A DNA stretch of 64,000 nt from Pseudomonas sp. 7P_10.2_Bac1 (lineage in GTDB: Bacteria > Pseudomonadota > Gammaproteobacteria > Pseudomonadales > Pseudomonadaceae): positions 46,470 to 110,469 of the forward strand of contig NZ_JANLNV010000012.1 in the NCBI RefSeq assembly GCF_025465935.1, in the 5' to 3' direction. Below, piece by piece: positions 34,296-43,076 of the stretch; positions within the stretch are counted from its first letter, which is position 1, and every line of letters begins with the position of its first letter. The notes under the pieces are model-generated. The model was not told the DNA's origin. It saw only the letters and a list, made by a program, of their open reading frames with translations, and ran no database searches. The position numbers and the translations under genes are program-made.

Positions 34296-35282
34296 ATGCC
34301 GCGATCACTCAAAGACGAGATCCAACCCTTCTCGATGAAACGCCAGAATCCTTATCTCGATATGCAATTCTGCTTCGATCGCCCGCAGGCTCTGGAGCAT
34401 GCCGGTGTATTCGATGACAGCGCGCTTCAGGTGACCGGTTCTGCCATTGGCCACTACCGCGCGCGCACTGTGCGCCCAGGCCTGCAGTATTTCGACTGTG
34501 ATTTGCAATTCCCCGAGCCGCTGACTATCCACAAGGTCCTGCCTGACAGCCTGTGCATCGTGCAGGTGCTCGGCGGGCAGTGGCAGCATCGCGTCGATGG
34601 AATGCACAATGAATACACGTCTGGCTCAGTGCATACGCTAGGCCTGAGTGAAAGCATGGAAACCGTAGATCAACTGCCCGCCGGTAGCCATGCGCGAATG
34701 GCCGGGCTACGCATCGCAGGCGATTATCTGCGCGAACTGGCCGAAGAAGACCCATCGTTTCAGGCGTTGCTCAAACTGCTCAGTGACGGGGTCAAGTTCT
34801 CCGAACTTCGCAGTTGCCCTGCGGTGGGGCGTTTGCTGGAGCGGATGTATTACTCTCCCTATCAGGGGGCTTTGGAGCGCCTCAATCAAGAGAGCCTGAG
34901 CCTGGCCGTGCTGGTGGAACTGGCAGCGCATCTTGCTCCCCATTCGGCCAAACCAATACCAGCCGTGCGCGGTCAGGCAGATCTGGCGCATGAAGCGCGG
35001 TTTCAACTGGATGCCAACCTCATTAACCCTCCGGGTACTCAGGCGCTGGCGCGCAGCTTGGGGGTAGGGGAAACCACGCTGCGCCGGGCGTTCAGTCGGG
35101 TTTACGGCCAATCGATGCTCGAATACGTGCGCCAGCAGCGCATGGAGCTTGCTCGCGATCTGCTTCGTCAAGGCAAGTGGCAAGTGGCGCAGATTGCCTA
35201 TCGTCTAGGTTATGCCAATCCCGCCAACTTCAACCATGCCTACAAGGCCTGGTTTGGCCACTCGCCAGGTGTCGAACGCTAG
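34296..35282 (+). CDS. AraC family transcriptional regulator
   Basis: 328 residues from ATG 34296 (GGAG five bases before it). The C-terminal AraC domain covers about 240-325: LARSLGVGETTLRRAFSRVYG, then RQGKWQVAQIAYRLGYANPANFNHAYKAWFGHSPG. The N-terminal half (LTIHKVLPDSLCIVQVLGG) resembles PchR-like sensors of small ligands. No obvious target is adjacent except the DJ-1 gene downstream on the same strand. Confidence 0.88.
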   Translation: MPRSLKDEIQPFSMKRQNPYLDMQFCFDRPQALEHAGVFDDSALQVTGSAIGHYRARTVRPGLQYFDCDLQFPEPLTIHKVLPDSLCIVQVLGGQWQHRVDGMHNEYTSGSVHTLGLSESMETVDQLPAGSHARMAGLRIAGDYLRELAEEDPSFQALLKLLSDGVKFSELRSCPAVGRLLERMYYSPYQGALERLNQESLSLAVLVELAAHLAPHSAKPIPAVRGQADLAHEARFQLDANLINPPGTQALARSLGVGETTLRRAFSRVYGQSMLEYVRQQRMELARDLLRQGKWQVAQIAYRLGYANPANFNHAYKAWFGHSPGVER

Positions 35283-35423
35283 ACCGCAACGGGTCGTATG
35301 TCCATCAAAACGAATCCAGCTGAACTTTCCGGACCACCATGGCCTCCCATCTTTTACGCGTCGGATAAATCAAGCGCCGCAGGCTTGATTTGATGACCTT
35401 GATACGAAAAGGGAGTGACCACT

Positions 35424-35987
35424 ATGAGCAATCAATTGATGGGCAAAAAAATCCTTTTCATCACCTCGAATACGGGGATCGAACGGGACGAACTGATCAA
35501 ACCGCTGGAAGCGCTCAAGGCCCAGGGGGCTCAGGTGACCTTCGGCTCAAGTGATGGCGGGGCTGTCCAGACCTTTGTCCAGGACACAGAGAAAGATCGC
35601 GTCGTTGAGTCACAGACTGCATTGGCTGGGCTCAAAGCGTCGGAGTTCGATGCGTTGGTGATTCCTGGCGGGACAGTGAATGCCGACACGCTGCGGCTGG
35701 ATGAAAACGCACTGCGCCTGGTCAAGGCATTCGCCGATGCGGGTAAAGTCATCGCTGCGATTTGCCATGGGCCGTGGGTGCTGATCAACGCCGGAGTTAT
35801 CCGTGGCAAGACCCTCACCTCGTACGCCAGCGTCAAGCTCGACCTGGAAAACGCCGGTGCTGCCGGATGGGTCGATGCCGAACTCAAGCAATGCAAGGCC
35901 AATGGATGGACCTTGATCACGTCGCGCACGCCAAAAGACATTCCGGCCTTCAATGAGGCTATCGTTGCGGCGCTCAAGGTGGCGTAA
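35424..35987 (+). CDS. DJ-1/PfpI family protein
   Basis: Start at ATG 35424 with GGGAG before it; 187 residues. DJ-1/PfpI fold: the nucleophile elbow AAICHGPW carries the reactive cysteine, and DALVIPGG marks the preceding strand. Members include proteases, glyoxalases and stress chaperones; the general-stress YhbO/PfpI subgroup is the closest in style. It probably acts in the cytoplasm on damaged proteins or glycated products. A hairpin follows at 36003-36025. Confidence 0.88.
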   Translation: MSNQLMGKKILFITSNTGIERDELIKPLEALKAQGAQVTFGSSDGGAVQTFVQDTEKDRVVESQTALAGLKASEFDALVIPGGTVNADTLRLDENALRLVKAFADAGKVIAAICHGPWVLINAGVIRGKTLTSYASVKLDLENAGAAGWVDAELKQCKANGWTLITSRTPKDIPAFNEAIVAALKVA

Positions 35988-36002
35988 GGCTGACCTACAT
36001 GT

Positions 36003-36025
36003 GCCCGGTTGATCCATAACCGGGC
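36003..36025. terminator. Hairpin between DJ-1 and OprD genes
   Basis: GCCCGGTT at 36003-36010 pairs with AACCGGGC at 36018-36025. T-poor tail. It lies between two convergent genes. Confidence 0.5.
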
Positions 36026-36036
36026 GCTTTGCCTAT

Positions 36037-37365
36037 TTAGAGGATATTGAGCGGGTACTCGGTAATCAGGCGCGTCTGCACCAAATGGCCGCCGGTGGAC
36101 GCATCACCGCTGTGCCAGGCTTCTCTGAGGCGGAAGCTCAACTGCTTGGCCGGACCGCTCTGAACGACGTATTTCACTTCGGCGTCGGTTTCGTTTTCTT
36201 GGTCGTTGGCGCCGTAGAACCCAGCGTAGGCCGAGTTGAGGCCGGTATGCGTACCGTCGATGCCGGTACCGCGGATGTGGCGGGCCATGAAGCTCAGGCC
36301 TGGGGTGCCTAAAGTGCTCATGTCCAGGTCATAGCGCACTTGCCAGGATTTTTCCCCCGGGCCGTTGAAGTCCGAGTATTGCACCGAGTCAGCAAGGTTG
36401 ATCGAGTTGCCAAAACGGCCAGCGCCGACACCTGCGTTGGTCGCCCCAAAGCCGACATAGTCGAACGGCTCGTCACCATTGATCTTTTGCCCGGCCAAGG
36501 TGAAAGTCTGTGCGCCCAGGGTGTAGGCGGCTGCCAGCGAGGTCGCGGTGGTGTTGATGGTACCGGCCTTGGCGCTGCCATCATCCAGTGTGCGATAGAG
36601 GTTGAAGTCCAGTGCGATGGATTGATTGTCGGCCAATGGGTGCGCCAGGTTCATGTTGACGTAGTACTGATTCCACACATCTTCCAGGTGCGCACCGTAC
36701 AGCGAGGCGGTGAACTCCTTGCTGAACTGGTATTTGCCACCGGCGAAGCTGGCCGACGAAGCATCTATACCGGCATAGCTGGCCAGAATGTCGCCGCTGC
36801 GCGAGGTGGTGGTGTTGCCGGTGCCGGAGGTGTAATGACCGGCTTCCAGGTTCAGGCCGGCGATTTCATGGCTGTCGATCTGGAAGCCTGTTGCGGTCTG
36901 TGGCATCAGGTAGTTATCAGCGGTGGCGAAAACCGGTGCAGTGGGCTGCAAGTCGCCCGCCTTGAGGGTGGTATTGGAAATACGGACCTTGATGTCACCG
37001 CCCGCCTTCGCGTAGCCATGGTCCGGGTGACCATTGGCGTCCGACGGGAAGGTCGGGCTGCCGGCGCGGTCGGTGTTGCCGTCGATGCGCAACGCCAGGT
37101 CGGCAAACGCATCAATACCCACGCCGATGGTGCCTTGGGTGAAGCCCGAGCTGAAGGTCGCCATCAGCGCCTGGCTCCAGTCACGGGTGTGACTGTCGGT
37201 GTGAGTCTGGTTCCAAAACACGTTGCGGTTGAGAATGTTCAAACTGCTGCCTTCGACAAATCCCGCAGAGTCGGACTGATCGCTGGCATAGCTCATGGCC
37301 GGCAAGGCGAATGCCAGCGCCACGGCCAAGGTATTGAGCTGAAGTTGCGGTTGACGTTTTTTCAT
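36037..37365 (-). CDS. OprD family outer-membrane porin
   Basis: 442 residues with a signal peptide (MKKRQPQLQLNTLAVALAFALPAMSYA). The N-terminus of the mature protein (GFVEGSSLNILNRNVFWNQ) and internal repeats such as LKAGDLQPTAPVFATADNYLMPQTATGFQ are standard for OprD porins. The C-terminal strand ends LVQTRLITEYPLNIL. OprD members pass basic amino acids, dipeptides or carboxylates; the substrate of this one cannot be assigned. It has its own promoter region upstream. Confidence 0.92.
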   Translation of the reverse strand: MKKRQPQLQLNTLAVALAFALPAMSYASDQSDSAGFVEGSSLNILNRNVFWNQTHTDSHTRDWSQALMATFSSGFTQGTIGVGIDAFADLALRIDGNTDRAGSPTFPSDANGHPDHGYAKAGGDIKVRISNTTLKAGDLQPTAPVFATADNYLMPQTATGFQIDSHEIAGLNLEAGHYTSGTGNTTTSRSGDILASYAGIDASSASFAGGKYQFSKEFTASLYGAHLEDVWNQYYVNMNLAHPLADNQSIALDFNLYRTLDDGSAKAGTINTTATSLAAAYTLGAQTFTLAGQKINGDEPFDYVGFGATNAGVGAGRFGNSINLADSVQYSDFNGPGEKSWQVRYDLDMSTLGTPGLSFMARHIRGTGIDGTHTGLNSAYAGFYGANDQENETDAEVKYVVQSGPAKQLSFRLREAWHSGDASTGGHLVQTRLITEYPLNIL

Positions 37366-37484
37366 TATAGGTAGCTCCTTTGCACGGTTCGTGTTGGAGC
37401 ATTAAGGCGATAGCTCTGACCATCAACAAATGAAACCAGATGAATATTTTTATACCTGGCCCGGCGGTATTTCAGGCAGGCATT

Positions 37485-37676
37485 TTAACGCCGCTGCAAG
37501 CCGTCCCGAAGATCGCAAAACGCTTGCTGTCCAGTGAGTAACACTGGCTCGGGCGCACGGTGACAGAGCGTAATTGGCAGGCGCTGAACGCCTGAATGTA
37601 TAAGAGATTTCACCTCATCAATACTCGCTTCGTCATCTCGCCAAGCTAATGCCAAGCCCGCTCTTTCAGGGGCGAT
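37485..37676 (-). other. Possible LysR C-terminal scrap
   Basis: The minus frame reads ERAGLALAWRDDEASIDEVKSL, a little like the end of LysR effector domains. No further part of such a gene exists. Nothing else in 37366-37675. Confidence 0.2.
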
Positions 37677-38443
37677 CAATAGTGAAAACTGATCGCCGAT
37701 CCATTGCCGGGGTGCGGCAGTACCCCCATCCGGATGCCGTAGATTGCGGCCAATACTTCACTGTTCATCAACTGCGCCGGTGGGCCTTGGAGCAGCATCC
37801 GCCCGCTGTGCAAGGCCACCAGATGGTCGCAATAACGCGCAGCCATGTTGATGTCATGCAGCACCACGACAACGCCCAGTTCCAGGGTGTGGCTCAAATC
37901 GCGAATCAACCCCAGCACCTCGACCTGATGCGCAATGTCCAGCGCCGAGGTCGGTTCATCGAGCAGCAGATAACGGCTGTTCTGTGCCAGCAGCATGGCC
38001 AGCCAGACCCGCTGGCGCTCGCCGCCAGAGAGGTTGTCCACCAGGCAATTGGCATAAGCGGTGGAGTGCGTCATTTCCAGGGCCCGATCAACCTGTGCGT
38101 GATCTTGGGCGCTCATGCGCCCCAAGGCGCCGTGCCACGGGTAGCGGCCAAAGCGCACCAGCTCACGCACGGTCAGCCCCTCGGATGAAGGCAGTTGTTG
38201 CGGCAAATACGCCACCTGCTGCGCAAATTCGCGGTTTTTCCAGGACGACAACGGCACTCCGTCCAGTTTGATCGTGCCTTGGCTCGCCGCTTGCTGACGG
38301 GCCAGCAACTTGATCAACGTCGACTTCCCCGAGCCGTTATGCCCGATCAAACCGGTGATCTGTCCCTGCGCCAAGGTCAGGTCCAGCGGGTGCAGCAGGG
38401 TGCGCCCGGGAATATCAAAAGAGACGGCCTGCAACTCGAACAT
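37676..38443 (-). CDS. Ferric-siderophore ABC transporter ATPase (FhuC/FepC type)
   Basis: Start set at ATG 38443 (MFELQAVSFDIPGRTLLHPL), 255 residues. Walker A GHNGSGKST, signature LSGGERQRVWLAMLLAQ, Walker B YLLLDEPTSALD, and the H-loop VLHDINMAARYCD. The LDIAHQ following Walker B is common to iron-siderophore importers. It energises the FhuB-like permease two genes upstream. It is last in the operon, 46 bases after the exporter gene. Confidence 0.9.
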   Translation of the reverse strand: MFELQAVSFDIPGRTLLHPLDLTLAQGQITGLIGHNGSGKSTLIKLLARQQAASQGTIKLDGVPLSSWKNREFAQQVAYLPQQLPSSEGLTVRELVRFGRYPWHGALGRMSAQDHAQVDRALEMTHSTAYANCLVDNLSGGERQRVWLAMLLAQNSRYLLLDEPTSALDIAHQVEVLGLIRDLSHTLELGVVVVLHDINMAARYCDHLVALHSGRMLLQGPPAQLMNSEVLAAIYGIRMGVLPHPGNGSAISFHY

Positions 38444-38489
38444 GGGCGATTTCCGGGAGTAAACGTTAACGTCGTCAGGTGGCGGATTT

Positions 38490-40124
38490 TCAAGCGTCAT
38501 GGGCCAGCTTGCCTTCGAGCAGCCGGATAACCCTGTCGGCGCAATCAAAATAACGGTCGTCATGGGACACGACAATCAGGGTCGTGCCTTGTTGCTTGAG
38601 GTCGGGGAGTATCTCCCGGTAGAACACCTGCCTAAAGGTGGGGTCCTGGTCGGCAGCCCATTCATCCAACACCATCACGGGCCGGCGTTCGAGGTAAGCG
38701 TGGACCAGTGCCAGGCGTTTGCGTTGGCCGGTGCTCAGGTCCGTGGTTGAAAAGCGCCCGTGGTCGAGGGTGACGCGGTGATCCAGGCCGAGCCGGTGAA
38801 GGTAAAACTGCGCTTGCTGGACGCTCGCGTGCGGGTTGTCGCCGCACAGCAGCGTGTCAAACAGGTAATAGTCAGAAAACACCGCCGAGAATAATTGGCG
38901 ATATTCATCCCGGCGCGCAGGTTCCAGTGGCTGTCCATCAATTTGCAAAGCGCCTGCCCCAAGCGGGTAAAGGCCTAACAGGGTCTTGAGCAGCGTGGTT
39001 TTACCGCAGCCGTTTTCGCCGACGATGAACACAGTTTCTCCCCGGCGAATCTCCAGGCTTAGCGGGCCCAGTTCAAAGCGTGAAGGTACGTCTTCAGCCT
39101 GCGGCGGGCAGTAGCACGCTTCAATCAGGTTCAGGCGCTCGAAGGCGGCGTAGCCGGGTTGCGGTGTAGCGCCATGCAAGGCAGTAGAGGCCTCGCGCTC
39201 GAAGCGCGCCGACAGCTCCGTCAGCCGTTCAAGAGCCACTTGTGCGCGGCCGATGGCGGGCAGGGCGCTGACAATTTCCTGGATCGGCCCCTTGATGTAG
39301 AGCAACACCAGAACGAAACCGCTGACCACCGCGCCGTCAATCTGGCCAGGCCAGAACTGGCGTGTCAGCACAATGATCCCGATCACCAGAAAAAACAGCA
39401 CCGAGCCAAAGGCGTTGGCGCTGACGAACACATTGGCAGCGCGTACTCGCAGGCGATAGATACCGTTGATGGTGTTAGCCAGTTGCTGTTCTTGAAGGTA
39501 CGCGCGGCGCTGATGATTAAGGCGAAGCTCTTTAGCACCATCGGTGATGGCGCGGTAATGTTGCTGCAAGTCATCTTCGAGTGCCCGGGCACGGGCAAAG
39601 CGGCGCAGGCCAAGACGCCTAGCGGCACTCTGGATGTAAGCCCCCAGAAGAATGGCCAGAGCAGTGATGGCTAGCAGAATCGGCGACAAATACAGCAAAT
39701 AGCCCAGGCATCCAAGCAGCGTGGCAATGGCGATGGCCAGGCTTGAAAACAAAAACGAAAAGGCGCTGAGGGTGTCGATGTCCTGGTTCAAGGCGGTGAT
39801 CAGTCGGTGACTTTTGAGCTGTTCGATTTGTAGCAACGGTGCCTGGAGGATCTTTGCGCAGAGGTCTTTACGCAATGAAGCGATCACGCGCTGGCCGACG
39901 ATATTGTTGCCGATGTCGGACACCACTTCGCCTGCGACCGTCAGCAAGCACAGGCCGGCAAAGCTCAGCGCCAGACTGGCAAGATCGATATCCGGGCTGT
40001 GTAGCGCTGAGTTGGTGACTGCCAGCAGGGCGCCGGTGGCCACGCCACTGGCGGTGCCCATAAGCGTGGCGAACAGACTGATGGGCCAGAGGCGGCGGAG
40101 CAGGCGAAACAGTTCGGCGAACAT
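38490..40124 (-). CDS. Cyclic-peptide-type ABC exporter (PvdE/SyrD-like)
   Basis: 544 residues: six transmembrane helices in the first 300, then an ABC domain with Walker A VGENGCGKTT, signature STGQRKRLALVHAYL and Walker B VMVLDEWAADQDP. Length, single-chain half-transporter layout and the WAADQDP variant match the cyclic-peptide exporter family that includes PvdE and SyrD. PvdE moves a pyoverdine precursor into the periplasm. No peptide synthetase is near, so here it may export a siderophore remnant or a related molecule. It is embedded in an uptake operon. Confidence 0.88.
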   Translation of the reverse strand: MFAELFRLLRRLWPISLFATLMGTASGVATGALLAVTNSALHSPDIDLASLALSFAGLCLLTVAGEVVSDIGNNIVGQRVIASLRKDLCAKILQAPLLQIEQLKSHRLITALNQDIDTLSAFSFLFSSLAIAIATLLGCLGYLLYLSPILLAITALAILLGAYIQSAARRLGLRRFARARALEDDLQQHYRAITDGAKELRLNHQRRAYLQEQQLANTINGIYRLRVRAANVFVSANAFGSVLFFLVIGIIVLTRQFWPGQIDGAVVSGFVLVLLYIKGPIQEIVSALPAIGRAQVALERLTELSARFEREASTALHGATPQPGYAAFERLNLIEACYCPPQAEDVPSRFELGPLSLEIRRGETVFIVGENGCGKTTLLKTLLGLYPLGAGALQIDGQPLEPARRDEYRQLFSAVFSDYYLFDTLLCGDNPHASVQQAQFYLHRLGLDHRVTLDHGRFSTTDLSTGQRKRLALVHAYLERRPVMVLDEWAADQDPTFRQVFYREILPDLKQQGTTLIVVSHDDRYFDCADRVIRLLEGKLAHDA

Positions 40125-40140
40125 GGGGCGGAGTCCTTGG

Positions 40141-42195
40141 TTAGCGGGCTTGGCGACGGCTGAGCAGCCACAGCAGGTAGGGGGCGCCGATCAGGGTCAC
40201 GATCATTCCGGCGGGTACTTCGCGGGGCATCAACGTTGTACGTCCCAGCCAGTCGGCCAGTAGCATGGCGCTGGCGGCGACGGGCAGGGCGAGGGTGACT
40301 TGTTGCATCGGCGTTCGTGCGCCGAGCAACAGCGCCAGGTGCGGTGCAATCAGGCCTATGAATGACAGCGGGCCCACCACCAGGGTGGCGCAAGCGGTTT
40401 GCAGCGCGATCAACAGCAACAGCAGCAGGCGGGCAATGCGGGTGCCCAGGCCGAGCGCCCGTGCCGTGGTTTCCCCCAGGCCCAGCAAGCCCAGTACGCG
40501 GTGGCAGGCCGGAGTGGCAGCGCACAGTAGCAACGCCATGCCTGCGGCGAAGCCTGCATCGCTGTTGTCCAAACCGTAGGTCGAACCGGCCATCCAGGTT
40601 AGCAAAGCCGTGGCGCGGTCGCCGCCGTTGGCAATCACAGCGCTCAAGGCGGCCTGCAATACAGCCCCCAGGGTGATGCCGGTCAGCAGCACGCTTTCAC
40701 CGGCAAAATGCCCGCGGCGGGTAAACCACAGCACCGCCGCCAGCGCCAGCAGGGCACCGCTAGCGCTGGCGGCCATCTGTGTCAGGTGGCTCATCTGAGC
40801 GCCGCCCAGCACCAAAACCACCAGGCCCAGCGAAGCTCCGCTGCTCACGCCGAGCATTTCCGGGCTGGCCAACGGGTTGCGGGTCAAGCGCTGCAACAGG
40901 GTGCCAGACACCGCCAACAGCATGCCTGCCGCCATGGCCGCAATGGCGCGGGGCAGCCGCCACGTCACCAGCGCTTGAAGTTCATGCCCTGTGCTCACGT
41001 GCCAGCCATGCGGCCCGGGGCTCAGTGTTGCAGACAGGGCCAGCGCCACGGGCACGCTCAGCATCACCAGCAGGCAGTGGCGTTTGAAGTGAGGCTGAAG
41101 ACGTAGGGAGATCAGTAGCGCCGTGCCACGCGAAGCCCCTGGCGCGGCGGCCGGCAAGCGCAGCATCAACAGCAACATCAAGGGCGCACCGACCAGCGCG
41201 GTAATGGCGCCCGTGGGAACGGCGATCCCCAACACCCGATTGAGCGCCTGCACACCTTGGTCGGCAGTGGCCAGCAGCAACGCGCCACACAGCGGCGACA
41301 ACCACAACCGGCGAGTCAGCCGTCGGGCGCCGAGCAGCCGTGCCAAGGCTGGCGCGGCCAACCCGATAAAGCCAATCACACCGATGGCGCTGACCACCGC
41401 GCCACTCAGGCCGACCGCAATGGCCAGTACCAGCAACCGGCTGCGCTGCGGTGCCAGACCGAGGTTGCGGGCCGAGTCATCTCCCAGTTCGAGCAGTGCC
41501 AGGGCGCGGTGCAGCAAGACGCTGGCAACGAGTCCGACGCTCAACAGCATCGCCAACAGTTGCGTATTGCTCCAGCCTTGCTGGGCCAGCGATCCGGCAC
41601 CCCAGATGAATAGGCTGCGCAAGTAGGGCGCGTGAAACAACTGCAGCGTGGTGGTAACCGCGCCGAGAAACAGGGTCACGGTCAGCCCGCAAACGCTGAT
41701 CCGCACCGGTGTGAATCCAGCGGTGCCGGCCATGCCGAGCACCAGTGCCGCCGACGCCACGGCGCCAAAAAGCGCGACACCCAGGCTCGATCCAAAACTG
41801 CTGGCCAGTAATGACGGAGCCCAGAGCGTGGCGCAGGTCAACGCCAATTGCGCGCCACACGAGACCCCCAGTGTCATGGGTTCTGCTAACGGGTTACGCA
41901 ACACCTGTTGAAACAGATAACCGGAAAGTCCAAGCAAAGCCCCGCCAAGCGCCCCCGTCATCAGTCGCGGCAACCAACTGTCGTGGACAATCACCTGATG
42001 GATTTGCGCGATATCGGGCGCCGTCAACGCGACCCACCATTGATCCACGGGCAACAGAATCGCCAGGTTGCTGGCACTCAGGGCCAGCACCAGCAGCGCC
42101 AATATCCCCAGCACCGGCCACCACCGCGTGTGTGCTTGAGGCCCGGTGGGTGTTGGATAAAGCCCGGCGCGTGGCTTAGCCAAGGGGGCCATCAT
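40141..42195 (-). CDS. fhuB: Fused iron-hydroxamate permease FhuB-like
   Basis: Start set at ATG 42195 because it overlaps the binding-protein stop by four bases; 684 residues. Two FecCD/BtuC-like permease halves are joined in one chain. The first carries NPLAEPMTLGVSCGAQLAL and the second NPLASPEMLGVSSGASLGL. Each half has about ten helices and a GLIAPHLALLLG/GLAAPALARLLG motif that contacts the ATPase. Such fusion is typical of FhuB. It imports ferric siderophore from the binding protein. Confidence 0.92.
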   Translation of the reverse strand: MMAPLAKPRAGLYPTPTGPQAHTRWWPVLGILALLVLALSASNLAILLPVDQWWVALTAPDIAQIHQVIVHDSWLPRLMTGALGGALLGLSGYLFQQVLRNPLAEPMTLGVSCGAQLALTCATLWAPSLLASSFGSSLGVALFGAVASAALVLGMAGTAGFTPVRISVCGLTVTLFLGAVTTTLQLFHAPYLRSLFIWGAGSLAQQGWSNTQLLAMLLSVGLVASVLLHRALALLELGDDSARNLGLAPQRSRLLVLAIAVGLSGAVVSAIGVIGFIGLAAPALARLLGARRLTRRLWLSPLCGALLLATADQGVQALNRVLGIAVPTGAITALVGAPLMLLLMLRLPAAAPGASRGTALLISLRLQPHFKRHCLLVMLSVPVALALSATLSPGPHGWHVSTGHELQALVTWRLPRAIAAMAAGMLLAVSGTLLQRLTRNPLASPEMLGVSSGASLGLVVLVLGGAQMSHLTQMAASASGALLALAAVLWFTRRGHFAGESVLLTGITLGAVLQAALSAVIANGGDRATALLTWMAGSTYGLDNSDAGFAAGMALLLCAATPACHRVLGLLGLGETTARALGLGTRIARLLLLLLIALQTACATLVVGPLSFIGLIAPHLALLLGARTPMQQVTLALPVAASAMLLADWLGRTTLMPREVPAGMIVTLIGAPYLLWLLSRRQAR

Positions 42196-43076
42196 GGGCG
42201 CGTCATCCTTTGCAGCGCAGTGCTCAAGGACTCGGCAAATCGCATCGCCGAAGGTAGCATGCCAAACCCCCAAAAGGGTGGCAGAGCGCCAACGCGTCCC
42301 GAACGAACCTGAGGCAAGGCCTGCCAGACTCGATTGGCCGTCAAACCGCTGGCCAACGCAGGGGGCAGATTGCCGAAATACAGCACGTTGGCGTCGGGTC
42401 GGGCGGCCAGGTCTTCAAGCCCGGCCACGGCGATCCCCCAATAATCGGTCGGTTTCTGCCAGGCGTTATCCAGGCCCAGTTGCGTGAGCACATCACCGAA
42501 CAGGCTGCGTGCGCCGTAGACACCCATGTGCAGCGGATCAAAAAATTGCAGCAGGTACACCGGCGACCGGTGGCCCTGCAACTGGCGAGCGCAGGTCGCC
42601 AGACAGTCTCGGGTTTGTTCGATCAGTGCTTCGGCGCGTTCGCTGCAGCCCAGTGATTGGCCCAAGGCTCGGGTAATTGCCACGGAGCGCCGATAAGGAT
42701 CGCCGGTTTCGGTGTAGATTGCCGGCGCCTGAACCTGCGCAATGCGCTCCAGCACTGCACGTTGTTCATGCTGGCTGGCGTTGATCAGGATCAGGTCCGG
42801 CCTCAGTTGCTGGATTAACTCCAGGCTGGGCGTCAGGCGCAGACCCACGTCCGTAACGTTGCCGGGAACAGCGGGTGCCACCACGCTGGCCTGATAACCC
42901 TCGATTTCGGCCATGCCCACAGGCGTAGCGCCCAAGGCCAGCAGGGTTTCGGCCAGGCCCCAATCGAGCACCACGGTGCGCGGGCCGGTCACTGTTGCGG
43001 CCCTGGCACGGGCCGTTGGCAGCAGGGCCAGGCCAGTCAGCGCAGCCAGGCCGTTGAGCACATCCCGTCGTTTCAT
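42192..43076 (-). CDS. Periplasmic iron-siderophore binding protein (FhuD-like)
   Basis: Start set at ATG 43076 (MKRRDVLNGLAALTGLALLPTARARA), a signal peptide with RR in Tat-like position. 294 residues. TroA-type two-lobed binding fold: VVLDWGLAETLLALGATPVGMAE, then RPDLILINASQH, and a long helix linking the lobes. It delivers the siderophore from the TonB receptor to the FhuB-like permease. Its start overlaps the receptor stop (ATGA). Confidence 0.9.
   Translation of the reverse strand: MKRRDVLNGLAALTGLALLPTARARAATVTGPRTVVLDWGLAETLLALGATPVGMAEIEGYQASVVAPAVPGNVTDVGLRLTPSLELIQQLRPDLILINASQHEQRAVLERIAQVQAPAIYTETGDPYRRSVAITRALGQSLGCSERAEALIEQTRDCLATCARQLQGHRSPVYLLQFFDPLHMGVYGARSLFGDVLTQLGLDNAWQKPTDYWGIAVAGLEDLAARPDANVLYFGNLPPALASGLTANRVWQALPQVRSGRVGALPPFWGFGMLPSAMRFAESLSTALQRMTRP

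Noticed and set aside
36340..37374. Long plus-strand open frame across the OprD gene
   Set aside because: It is a shadow of the OprD coding strand in GC-rich DNA, without a family match. OprD is well supported.
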